A stretch of DNA of 64,000 bases from Amoeboaphelidium protococcarum (lineage: Eukaryota; Aphelidiomycota; Aphelidea). The notes beneath the pieces are model-generated. The model did no database searches and had not been told where the DNA came from. It worked only from the letters and a program-made list of their open reading frames with translations. The position numbers and the translations under genes were made by a program. The stretch's first letter is position 1, and each line of letters begins with the position of its first letter. The stretch covers positions 2,951,164-3,015,163 of the forward strand of contig JALECJ010000258.1 in assembly GCA_023515745.1 (NCBI GenBank). Direction: 5' to 3'. This document shows positions 10,306 to 23,963 of this stretch, piece after piece.

Positions 10306-12999
10306 ATGAGTAATGATGTTGGTGCAGTGCAATAGTTACTCAGTGATGTCCAAGTGTTCGATGTGGACAGTTTTGCCTTGCTTGTAAAGTAATAGCTAAA
10401 GTCTTTGGGGTCTGTATCAACTCTGTCTGACTAATTGAACTCTGTTATTAGTAAAGCTGATTCTCAAGTTGATGAATGCGTTAGAAATAATTATGAATCT
10501 TTTAGTAAGAGTGTGGTTGAGTATCAAATGTTGTCTACTCAGGTGGCGGACCTCAAGTCTCAGGTTGAGTCCATCAAGTAGATCATGTCTGACAGTTGTG
10601 TGAATGTTATTGAACTTTAGGATTCTTTGATATAACATGCGATAGTGTATGATAATATTGATGGCTGCATTCAGAAAATCAAATAGATTCAGTAGATTTT
10701 GTAGCAAGTACAGAACATATACCAGCTGTCAACTGCAGATAAACGGTATTTCTACTCGGCTTTGAAGTAGTTGAATGACCTTTAAGATGATTTGCTGGAT
10801 GAAGATTACTCTTTTATTCTATAGATTCGCGATTAATTCATCCCGTAAACTTAGAATAGTATCCAGAAGTAGGTGCTTAAAGAGTTTGAAAACTGGTCCT
10901 AATTGGTCATTGAGCAATAGCCAACAGTTGGTCAGGTGGCCATGAGTAATACTCGCCGACGAGGTTTTGACATTGGAATACTTTCTGTGGGTAATGCTGA
11001 CTTTATACCGCCTTAAAGTAGTTCAGATTCTTAGTAGTAGGATACTATTAGTAATAAGAGAAGCAACCTAAGTTTGGCTAGTGCTTAGCGTGACGGTGGT
11101 GGTATTGGACCGAGTCGTTCCATGAAGAGTATGCAATCTATTGAGTAGATTTTAAACGCAGAACCTGCTGTTGATCCACTCAATAATCAGAATGTTCAAG
11201 TCAACTGCATACCTTTATATTAGTGTCTGCATATTCATGATGTTATGGATGATAGATAATCCTTTAAGCTCAAGTATTCTAATTTGAGATCGGAGTAGTT
11301 GCAGTCGCTCATACAAAGTTTCTCTGATAAGTCTATACGTTCAGAGTAAGATATTCCCAGTTTTGAATAGTTTGTCAACAGAGTGGCTGGCTTTTTTATA
11401 ATTGAAAATCATGTCGTGAAGAGTACTAATTAGTTCAGGACCAAGGATAGTATTATGCAGTTGTGGCAAACGACTATTGTTAATCTAAAGAATATTGTAA
11501 CTGATGCTTTAAAGTCATGTTAGAATACTCAGCATTTCATGTCTGTGAAAGAGATTATTATCTGCTTTATTACGACTCTTCAGGGATTCAAGTTTGATAT
11601 CGGGCAAATGTACTCTCTCATCATGACATTCTTCAGTGTCTATCGTGACTTGAAATGCACAGAGTGTGGTAAGGCTTGCTATGAACTGATCATGTCTGAT
11701 GCTGGTGATGCTCTTATGGTTGAGTCTTTATCTGCTTTGGAACGATTATAACAAGTTTATCAATTCGAATTTCAGCCTGAAAAGTATCCGTGCTCTGTCT
11801 AATTCTCATCGTCATTTATGAGCTGCTGTACTCAGATTCGTTTATTTATATAGGATGTGTATCAATTTGGAGAAGGCTTTTATCAGGACTATGAAGAGAT
11901 TAATAAAGTATTGGTGGAAGGTGTCATTCATCTCATTGGTGACCAGATTGTATCTGCGAATCAAACAAAGTTGAAGTAGAATAATATTCAATTGACTGAA
12001 ATTGTACGCATCTTGATCAATATGGACTACCTTACGCTGTTTGTGCCACAAGTTTGGGATATTCTACTGTAGAAGAGTAACGAAAGCAGAAAATTGGCTG
12101 GTAAGACAACAACTTTGAATGCAGATTATTAGTCTAGCCAGTTCATCAGTCAATGCAATAGTAAACTATCGCAAGTCAAGCAAGTTGCAGAGGAACGGTT
12201 GTTTGAAGTATTACACTCCAAAATTGATTCCTTTGTAGAGTTGAATGATTATGATTTTGGCGGTGAACGGTCCATGGTCAATTCGCCCGTTAGGAGCAAA
12301 AATGTTTCCTCTACTGGTTAGCATTAAAGCCATATGGAGCCTAGCTAGTTCCTCACTGATCTAGTGTCCTTCCTTGAGACTATGTGGTCTGCAACGCTGG
12401 TAGAACTTCCGGACACTATTAAATCATTCATGTATTATGATGCCATTAATCGCATTGGCGAAAAGATGCTCGAGCTCCTGCTCAATCCTAACATCAAGAA
12501 GCTATCGATGTAATTTGTTGATGGCCAGATGAGTGTAGATATTCAGTTCCTGTACAAGTTTCTGCTGAACCTGAAAGATGAAAAGTTGCTGGACCCATTT
12601 TAAGAACTGTTACAAAGTGTATCTCTTCTGCAGATCAGTTCTAATTTGGAGCATTTTATCGATTCTAAATCACGAAGAAAGTATTATGGACGTGTAAGTG
12701 CGCGAAATGCTCTATCGTTACTAGTCAAGTATCGAGATGGTTCTCAGTGGCAAGTCGAATCTTCTGGTGGAAATGGTGCCACTTTCTTCTTCAAGTTCAC
12801 CACCTCACCCACTTCGCCGCCGTCTGCAAAGTCCGACTCTACCTAGTCATCAACCATCACCTCGTCATCGGACTGTGGCGTTGCATCTCCAACTGCTGCA
12901 AGTAAGGAATCGGAAGGTGACCGCATATTATCGCGTAAGAAGGCTCTTGACGCGGTCATCAAGCATCTCAAAGAAGAAGTGAAGAAGAATATATCATGA
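10306..12999 (+). CDS. Exocyst complex component Sec15/EXOC6
   Basis: 897 residues in one exon, close to the family length of about 800-900. Sec15 links secretory vesicles (through Rab GTPases such as Sec4/Rab11) to the octameric exocyst at the plasma membrane. The N-terminal third is Gln/Asp-rich coiled coil (many Gln from TAG/TAA). The C-terminal helical bundle carries FLTDLVSFLETMWS, LPDTIKSFMYYDAINRIGEK and MLELLLNPNIKKLSM, the expected order of the Sec15 domain, and ends in the family-like RKKALDAVIKHLKEEV. A Ser/Thr-rich insertion lies about 30 residues before the end. Start: ATG with no closer in-frame alternative, and protein-like sequence from the first codon. Confidence 0.85.
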
Positions 13000-13339
13000 T
13001 TTAATTAATCAAATTACTTTCAGTTAATTTACCCTTGATTGAATATTAGTTTCAAAGTCCCAATAAGATAGATACAAAGCGGTGATTAAAACAGCCACAG
13101 CCACTCAGACATAGAGCTCGACCACACGGTACGAAGCGCGTAACAATTCATCAATTTTCCACTGAATAAAGACCCATTTTGTTTCAGTCGGTTCAAGATC
13201 GTTCCACTCGGCCGACATGATTGAGAGAGATGAAACAGATGGAGAGAAAGCTGATCGCCGTGTCGCGTCTGTCCTCTTCTTCACTATTTTCTACCATAGC
13301 TGTTGTAACATATATCACTACTGTATACATCTAGTCGTT
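13000..13339 (+). other. Intergenic/promoter region
   Basis: Spacer between Sec15 and the SMARCAD1-like gene, both on +. It contains no recognisable RNA gene; a GGTTCAAG near 13189 is not part of a tRNA fold that I can draw. Confidence 0.4.
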
Positions 13340-16078
<2,739 letters not shown>

Positions 16079-16335
16079 TGATATTTAATGAAAACGGTAC
16101 AGTATGAGTATCATTTTTATGCATGAGATTAATCAGCTCATTTTTTTATTTTCATCAATATAATTATGCCTCATTTGCGATAACTGAAAGCAAAGTGTAG
16201 CAGCTTGTAAACTTTCCGAATCACAGGAATGAAACGAGATCTATTTTCTCTCCTTTCTGTTCGCACTTTGTTATCACATTATAGATTTTTTAATTTCAAT
16301 ATCCTAGTATATTTAATTAAATTAAAAGAATTTTT

Positions 16336-17781
16336 ATGCATAGTAAACAAGTCCATTTGATATTTGTGAGGATATTGTATGTTGTGCTAAATGTAACTGG
16401 TATTCTAAACATAGTGCTGAGTCCTGTGGAGGCGACTGGAATGGGTTCCATTGGATCTATAATTGCAATCTCAATATTGTTCTTAATATCGTGGACATTC
16501 TACCTGATGGCCGCCATTATCTAACCTGGTTATATCGGATACCCAGAGCCTGATGCTAGCAATAAAGCTCTTTGTCGCCGGCTTGTTTTACACAGATTAC
16601 ACTTGGAATCATAATAATCATCTTTTCAGCGAGATGGATAATATAAACCTGGAGATTAATAAAACATGGGTATTGGTAGTGGGGAACGTCTTGATAGTCT
16701 TAGTAATAGCAGTAATATTGAGCTCGCTCCTGTTGTACGTGATAATTTGCAATAATCAGAGGTCCACAATCCGTCTACTATCGTTCCCACAGGTGATGAT
16801 TAGAAATAGTAATCCGAGATTTAAGATTTGAATTCACAGTAGAATCATTGTTTAGAGTTACATCATTGGAAAGATGTACCTAGAAGATGGTGTGGTTTAT
16901 GTCAGGTACATTAACCTATTAGGACTAAGCATTGTTATACGTGTGGACAATGTGTTCTACGATTCGATCATCATTGCCAATTCACTGGTATGTGTATTGG
17001 ACAGAATAATCATCTTTGGTTCTACTTATGGGTATGCATATAGAATGTGGTCATGGTGACCGTAATGACTATGATTATACTTTCTTTATAATATATAGCT
17101 AATCAATATCCATAAAAGATAGATCAATAACAGCGGCAGTATTAATTCGGCAATGTAAATCTTACCGAGGTGATGGTATTCAATTGTGTTTCTCTATTGA
17201 TTCTATTCTTATTCTGGCTGGTGGTTGTGGGTGTATTTTGTTATCATTCGTATTTGATAGCCAGTAACTTATTGACACATGAACAAATGATGTTCAAGCA
17301 GGATCCTTCATCGTGGCCTTGGTACTTTCGTATGGCTATTATGGGGCGATTCACGTATGATCGCATGATGATGTTGGAAGATGAGCTGGAATATCAGTAA
17401 GTTCATCTATCTCCACTATGTAAATAGGATTAGAAAGAGCGGCGAAGATGTCGTTTTGCATTTGATCAAGGTGTATTGAAGAATTTCTCATCGTTTGTAT
17501 CTCTGGGTGTCCGTGCATTGAAGTTGCGAAATCGTCCTCTGGTGAATCGTTATAACATTTACGGTCAGGTGGTAGAGTTTACGTTACATGAAATGAATAC
17601 TGAGCGTAATTAGGAACCGCCAGCCTATCCAATGTAATTTACCGATTCCGTGTCTGTTAATAATTATAATAATACATTCGAAGGGGATGGAAAAGTGTCA
17701 GAACTGTTATTAGACTAATCTGGAGAGATCGAAGTGCCTCGAAACTTCTACAATAGCCTAAAGACTTATGCTGAAGTATGA
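16336..17781 (+). CDS. DHHC-type palmitoyltransferase
   Basis: 481 residues. Transfers palmitate to cysteines of membrane-associated proteins at the ER, Golgi or plasma membrane. Two transmembrane helices lie at residues about 5-35 and 38-60. Next comes the Cys-rich domain CGLCQVHQPIRTKHC-x-TC...[17 protein letters not shown] with the catalytic DHHC at residues 211-214, then two more helices ([14 protein letters not shown] and [15 protein letters not shown]). The TTxE-type motif after helix 4 is present as LTHE. A long hydrophilic C-terminal tail follows. The gene is visible only in the altered code; in the standard code it breaks into fragments in several frames. It ends 75 bp from the convergent SF3B1 gene. 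Confidence 0.93.
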
Positions 17782-17856
17782 ATGGAATTTCAAATTTGAT
17801 TTTGGTATTATAAAAATAGAGTGAATAGATGTAACAATGTAGATTTAATCATCATA

Positions 17857-20547
17857 TCAAAGGATATAATCCATTTCTGAACATGAGTAAGTGCTGATGG
17901 CAGACGCGCTTTCAATAGTATTATTGACATTACAATCCAAGCGGGGATAAAATGGTACCAGAAACTGAGAGCCTTGCATGTAAATCATGTTATAGATGCG
18001 CCAATACACTGTTCTGACTTTCCGTGCTGGATGGAATAATCCTTGCAAGAGATAGTATAAAATTACTCCAGATCCAAGTGCAACAGATAAAGCCTCTATG
18101 GCTTCCATACACGCACTCACCATATGTATTGCGGCAGTGTCAAATACATTTGGCCACACATGATTAAGCAGATGCATTAGGGCATCTTCGCGATCTAAGC
18201 CGACACAATTTATGGCCAAGTGACGAACGGCAGTACACGCAGTCTATCTATGCACCAGATCTCGGTCAGTAAGAGCATCTTCAAGCAGCGGGGTGACTGC
18301 ATATACATAATCCTTACTAACCTCACCAATGTATTCAAACATAAACGCCAGTGATTTCAGAACTCCATTCTGAACATTCATCTCCGGTATGCGATACTCA
18401 TTCATCAACGCTGGCAGTACCGTGAATGGAGCACAAGTCTCGGCAACAATCGCTATGGCTATGGTGGTACACACTCGATACTGACGCTCCTGAACTTTTA
18501 GATTACTAAGCAGAGTGGCAAGAACATCCTGAGGACCTATAGCCTTGGCAATATATCCAAAAGTAACAATAGCGGCGCGTCTGATAACTTTCTTCTATGC
18601 CTTTAATAATTCAATCAGCTCAAAACATATTCGCATCCATTCTCTGGCACTAACCTGGTCAGGTGCACTATTCGCAATATCACCGACTAGCCGAATACAC
18701 TACTCAGCCACCTTCTCATGTCTATTCTTACCCAGGATCGGAGTCAACTTTGGTAGAAAGTCTTTAACTGAGGGGTCAATTTTGGAGTATCCGAGAGATG
18801 ATGCAATTTCCCGCAGCGCACACAGCACAGATCCTAATACATCCGGATAGTCTTCACTAAGACTTTCGTTCAAAGTCTAAAATAACTTTAGGAGGAGCTC
18901 ATCATCCTCACACGCCGCCAATACAGGCGCAAGGCGCGATATCATATCACATGCCTACATGCGTACATCAGCACTCTTATTTGTAATTCTCCATAGAATA
19001 GCTGAACATAATTGTGGCAGATACGGTTTACTCTGCCTGCCTACAGACTTCAGTATCATACCAATGTCATTCAAAAGTTGCTAATCCCCTCCCTTTGTCA
19101 TCTCCTGATAGACATAAAGCACACCATCCACCAGTAGTTAAACTAGACGCTCATTCAGATCGGCGCCATTAACTTTATTCTTAACCAGCACCAGAGCAAT
19201 AGTCTCCGTCGTCATCTTTCTAAACTACTCAGATTCATCCTTCATCAAAGGCGTCAGTTCCTTTACGATTACAGATGGACCAACACAAAGCGAAAGTTCA
19301 GTTGTAGTCTCAACTACAGCACGATAAACACGCTTATCCATCGCAGTCCTCCGGATCCAGAAATTCCTGAAATACTCGGGCAACACCTCATAACGTATAA
19401 ACTCCAAATCCAAGCCTTAGACAGCACAGCACTGCCGCAATACACGCAGCACAACTCTCTTCATCTCATCATCAGGTGACTGGAACTCACGAATGACCAC
19501 AGGCATAATACTCTTACTATACTTGACAGCGTACTCTGCATCCATAAGCGGTATTACACTACCCACTGCTTTGATAAATGCAGCCAATGCTTTACCTCTG
19601 TTCTATCTTATTCCATCCCACAGCGCTTTCAATATAGGATCAAACGCCTCAATGCCATATGGTGCACAAGATTCTGCGAGTGATGAGATGGCATTAGCAG
19701 TCATTACTCTAATCTTCAACTGCTCATCCTCGAATCCCAATCTGATACAGTCCACAAGTTAATATAGATGAGGTAGAACGCCCATTCTGATTAATAATGC
19801 AATCTGCTACACCACGCGTATTCCAGTGTGACGAGCGTGCCAAGACTATCTCTAATTGCATACTGCTCTGAGGAACGGCAAAATCTACTGTAAACCCACC
19901 GCATTAGCCACTACACTGAGTGCTCTAGCCGTGGTACTTCTCACAAAATCATCCTCATGCTCAATATCGCTCCTCATGGCGGATAGCATTGCAGACAATC
20001 CGACAGCTTTACTCAAATTGCTAATCAGTTCGCGTCCCTCTACTCGCACTATATACTCCTCGTCCATGAGCATCGGCTCAACGACGACAAGCAGCTTGGG
20101 CACGTAAGGAGTCACCAGATCTTTTAGTTTGAGCAGAAGTTTATCAATTAATTTGACCAAAATATGACGTTCCTAATCCTCTATAGTGGGCGACATGAGC
20201 AGGGGAAGCACAGACTCGAAAATGCATTCAGCTCCTAATTCACTAGATCTCTCAACCAACAATCTCTGCGAGTATCTTCTCACTTGCGAATCTCCATTCT
20301 TTATGCGCAGCAATAGGCGAAGAACTTTACGCCGTCTAGCCTCCTCAATACTCATTTCATCAGGATTCTTTTCTTCCAGCAGAATGCCAAAGAACTGGAC
20401 ATCTTCAGGCTTGAATGCAGGCAGACTTTCATCATGAATAATCTATTTCACGTCTTGATACTCTAGTTACTACTACAACAACTCTTGCTGCTACTGATCA
20501 GAATCATCAACATACTCTTCACTACTCTCATTATACGAGTCTTACAT
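17857..20547 (-). CDS. Splicing factor 3B subunit 1 (SF3B1/Hsh155), short N-terminus
   Basis: 896 residues of HEAT repeats. SF3B1 is the core of the U2 snRNP SF3b complex and clamps the branch-site helix. The match runs from [12 protein letters not shown] through [54 protein letters not shown] and [15 protein letters not shown] to the terminal DYIL, which is the exact C-terminal ending of the human protein. Human SF3B1 (1304 residues) has about 400 more residues upstream, carrying the TP repeats and U2AF-ligand motifs. Here only about 48 residues, Gln/Glu-rich, precede the first repeat. The ATG at 20547 is the only start close to the conserved block, but an upstream spliced exon cannot be excluded. 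Confidence 0.93.
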
Positions 20548-20996
20548 TATTATTCTCTCAATAAGTAAAGCGTGATGATATTACAATGCCCTCTATAAGT
20601 CAAAGAATAGAAACCGTAAAATGGCTTAAACGCGCGTTAAATCAACAAACTAAAAAGAAAAGATAAGACTGAGAGAGCTAAACAACTGAAAAGGAGCCAC
20701 TGGAGCTCAGCTTTCCTTTCTTCGAACGCGGTACATCTTTCTCTCTCTCTCGCTTTCTTGTCAACGAGGTCGGAACTTGCGCGTGTTTTCATTCAGTCAG
20801 TCACATCGAGCGAATAAATGTCACAGCGCCTCTTCTTCTTTCATCGCTCGCCAGATCGCCAACCGACCTTAGCTCTTGCAAAAATCATTCTTTCGCGCAT
20901 TTCTCTAAATTTGTGAATAGTGCCTGTTCCTATTGCCTAGAGTTGGTAGTATTATATACAGATTCTAAGAATAATCAAGCAGTAATAATAATAAAT
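20548..20996. promoter_or_regulatory. Divergent promoter region of SF3B1 and RPS28
   Basis: 449 bp between the two divergent start codons. It contains the palindrome AACGCGCGTT (20629-20638) and a CT-rich tract (about 20731-20762) about 240 bp before the RPS28 ATG. The CGCG core recurs in many promoters of the window. No RNA gene seen. Confidence 0.5.
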
Positions 20997-21261
20997 ATGG
21001 ACAAACCAAAATTAGCAAGAGTTACTAAAGTGCTTGGACGTACTGGATCGCGTGGTGGTAAGACTACCCTATTAGATTTGATGACTTAATGTACGCGATG
21101 TTTTTTTCTGAATTATATTTTGTGTAGGTGTCACTCAGGTTCGCGTTGAATTCTTGGATGATAACACTCGCTCCATCATCAGAAATGTTATTGGACCTGT
21201 GCGTGAGAACGATATTCTGACTCTCTTGGAATCAGAGCGTGAAGCTAGACGTCTTCGCTGA
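20997..21261 (+). CDS. 40S ribosomal protein S28 (eS28)
   Basis: Two exons, 20997-21057 and 21128-21261, joined across a 70-nt intron (GTAAGA...TGTGTAG) give 64 residues. Small-subunit ribosomal protein near the mRNA exit. The product reads [43 protein letters not shown] and [15 protein letters not shown], almost identical to the universal family, and ends at TGA. The splice splits a Gly codon (G|GT). This is the best-supported intron in the window and fixes the GT-AG rule for this organism. Confidence 0.97.
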
Positions 21262-21869
21262 GTGTCTTATCATACATGGTAGATTGATGACGACGTGATT
21301 AATATCATTTGCCACATACTCTACTGCCATTTACTATAAATAAAGTGAAATTTACCAATATGCTTTCTACTTGTTTTGTTCTGTCGCGATTGGAATTGTT
21401 GTGTGATGTGTCGCTGTTGCATTTAATAGCTGGCTACAGTAGGCGGTAGGAGATTTTCAAGTTTCCGTCATGGACCGTTCTACATTCCTCAGCGTCGGTG
21501 TGGGATTAATGCCTGTCGCGGCCATCTCTTGACTCTTGCACGCATTCTATCCACATTATCGCTTATGATCTTTAGTCAGATCTTCACCATGCAACAACTT
21601 AAATTGATGCCACTTCGAAAAGTCGGAGCGATGTTGATGTTTTATCTTGATTGGTTCTCCTCTCTCATTTACAATACAAACCATCGGAAGGCGAGTTGTT
21701 TATCTGAGCCCTGATCTGAGCGACCGATCGAGCTAAAGCTTTGTTTCATCTCGGGGCTTGTTAATTCTCTTTCAAATTACTAAACAGTTTGGTGGTTACC
21801 ATCCTTTTCAGATATAGATTCTTTATTCACCTTACCTGACTATCATTGAAGTGTGAAATCTATTTCTGT
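21262..21869 (+). other. Intergenic region, 608 bp
   Basis: Lies between RPS28 and the glycosyltransferase-like gene. It is less AT-rich in its middle (21380-21750) than other spacers. A 20-codon frame starts ATGGACCGTTCT (21471) and ends at a TGA near 21530, and several short stem-like inverted segments are visible, so a structured RNA or a very small protein is possible. I could not identify either. Confidence 0.35.
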
Positions 21870-23888
21870 ATGAGAATGGTTCGTAAATCTTAAATGTCAA
21901 TGATTATAGTGGGCCTGGTGTCTGCCTTCCTGGTGTTTAATTTGATGTATTTTGGTTATTAGAAGCGATAGTAGTAGTAAAAGTAGTATCAGTATTCAGA
22001 TGAAGAAGTACAATAAGATGGTAAATAGAGTGTGAAAAATTCAACTCAAACAGATAATTATGGTGGGAAGATTAAAGACTTGACATTGAAGCTGAAGGAT
22101 AGTCAGTAATAAATTGCTGACTGCAAGTAGAATTTGAAACAGGGTCTGGCAAAGTTGGAATTGTTTGAAGGTCACGATCAATAGCAGTCAGATGATCCTC
22201 AGCATGATACTGATCATTAACATGGTGATGGTGTTGGCGGCGGCGGTAATTTGGTAATGTTCACCATAGTCAATGGTGCTGATGAAATGGTAAAGTTGAG
22301 AGAACTGGTGGGCTCTCTTCATGAATTGAGGAGTTCGAATCTGGACACTCATCTGATTAATGTATATGCTTTTAATCTACCACAGAAGAACATTAATGAA
22401 ATCAGTTTGTGGCGTAATGTTTAGTATTTTGATGGTGAAGATACTTTATTGAATGGACATCGTGGTATGATGAGGAGTGGTTCATAGTAATAGTAATAAA
22501 AGTTGAAAGATTCCGATATAAACTCTCGATTGCCAGAGTTGGTGATAAGTGCACTCGATTTACAATCCAGAATTTATGGAAATGTATTATATATTGGAGT
22601 AGATGTGCAGTTAACTCGAGACATTGTACATTCAGTGGCGGAGACTATATAAACTAGTGGTTATTATATCAAGTAGTACGACGACTTACCGATTGAGGAT
22701 GTAATTAAATAGAAAGCTGCGTTATTTGGAGCTAAATTTGGTCATAAAAGCTCAAGTATTCTAGTCCAGATGGAGTTGCAATGTATTCGTGGATATCATT
22801 GCGATGAATAATTTTATACATAGTTGAAATCTGCGCAGACTAAATTGATCGATGCTTAAGCAACTTAGAAATTATCAGATTTGGGTCTAACTGTATTCAA
22901 AGGTGAAAAGAAGCATTTCTGCTATTTGCTGCTGCGAGATGATATTCTATATTCATCTTCATTCAGGAAATAGGGAGCATCGCCGGGTGAGTAATAATCC
23001 GATACCGTAAAGGACTACCAATTGAAGGCGTTCCCACCAGCAGATAGTGGTAAAATACCTATCGCCATTGGAATGCCTACTCTTAGTGTATCCAATCTGG
23101 TTGATTTTAAGGAAGTGGCGCCCATTAGAGTATTTATGCCATCTTTTCTGGAATCTGTTACGGTGGAGGAATGGAAGCTGTTTGAGTATTGGATCTACAT
23201 TGGATATGATGAAGGTGATAAATATTTTGATGATGAAGGCATCCGTGGGTAAATCGATGAACATCTCTAATCTATGGTGGCAGACTACGCAAAAGACAAA
23301 TCTCTTAGCGTTGGTGAAGATGTGAGCATAAAGTTCAACTTTTTCAGATTTCCCTATTCTAAAGGTTGGGTTACCTACATTTGGAATGGCCTGTTTGTCT
23401 CTGCAATTAACGATGGCGCTCACTATTACTATCAAGTGAATGATGATCTCGAATTGGTGTCTGCTGAATGGTCTACCAAGTTCACTAATGCTTTGAAGAA
23501 GATGGATGGCTTCGGTGTTGCCGGTCCTTGGGATACTCTGCACAATGGAAATTTATTGACTCAGGCGTTCGTGTCTAGAGTTCATTATTACATTTTTGGC
23601 AAGTTCTATCCACTTGATATCAAAGATTGGCATAGTGACAATTGGATCACTGATGTTTATGATACCAAATAAAAGTTTGTAATCAAGGATGTGAAGGCGA
23701 ATAACAAGAATGATAAAGGCACGCGGTATGATGTATGTGCCAGTGTTCCAAAGTACAAGCAGTTGCTATAGAATGGCAAAAACATTATCAAAGATTGGTT
23801 GGATGATCAAGCCTTACTGAAGAAGACTAATGATGAATCTGAAGATCGGTTACAGAGAGAGCTCTCACATGGAACTTTGATTTAGTGA
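21870..23888 (+). CDS. Type II membrane protein, glycosyltransferase-like
   Basis: 672 residues. A single N-terminal anchor helix (MSMIIVGLVSAFLVFNLMYF) is followed by a Gln-rich stem (KRQQQQKQYQY) and a luminal domain of about 450 residues, the layout of a Golgi type II transferase. In the C-terminal half, YYYQVNDDLELVSAEWSTKF contains an Asp-Asp at residues 525-526 in the setting of a DxD metal-nucleotide-sugar site. It is followed by GPWDTLHNGNLLTQAFV and DIKDWHSDNWITDVY, where a second acidic cluster could supply the acceptor-side base. I know similar unclassified proteins from algae and amoebae but cannot assign a family or substrate. Confidence 0.7.
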
Positions 23889-23963
23889 TTTATATATATA
23901 TTGAATGCTTATTAACTCCAATACACACTATGAAATGCTTGATATTTAATACTAATTTTATAA

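Noticed and set aside
13180-13230. Possible tRNA (GGTTCAAG T-arm-like)
   Set aside because: No acceptor or anticodon stem could be paired around it.
22959-23543. 194-codon minus-strand open frame
   Set aside because: Antisense shadow of the glycosyltransferase-like gene, which is open over 672 codons on the plus strand; the minus product has no recognisable pattern.
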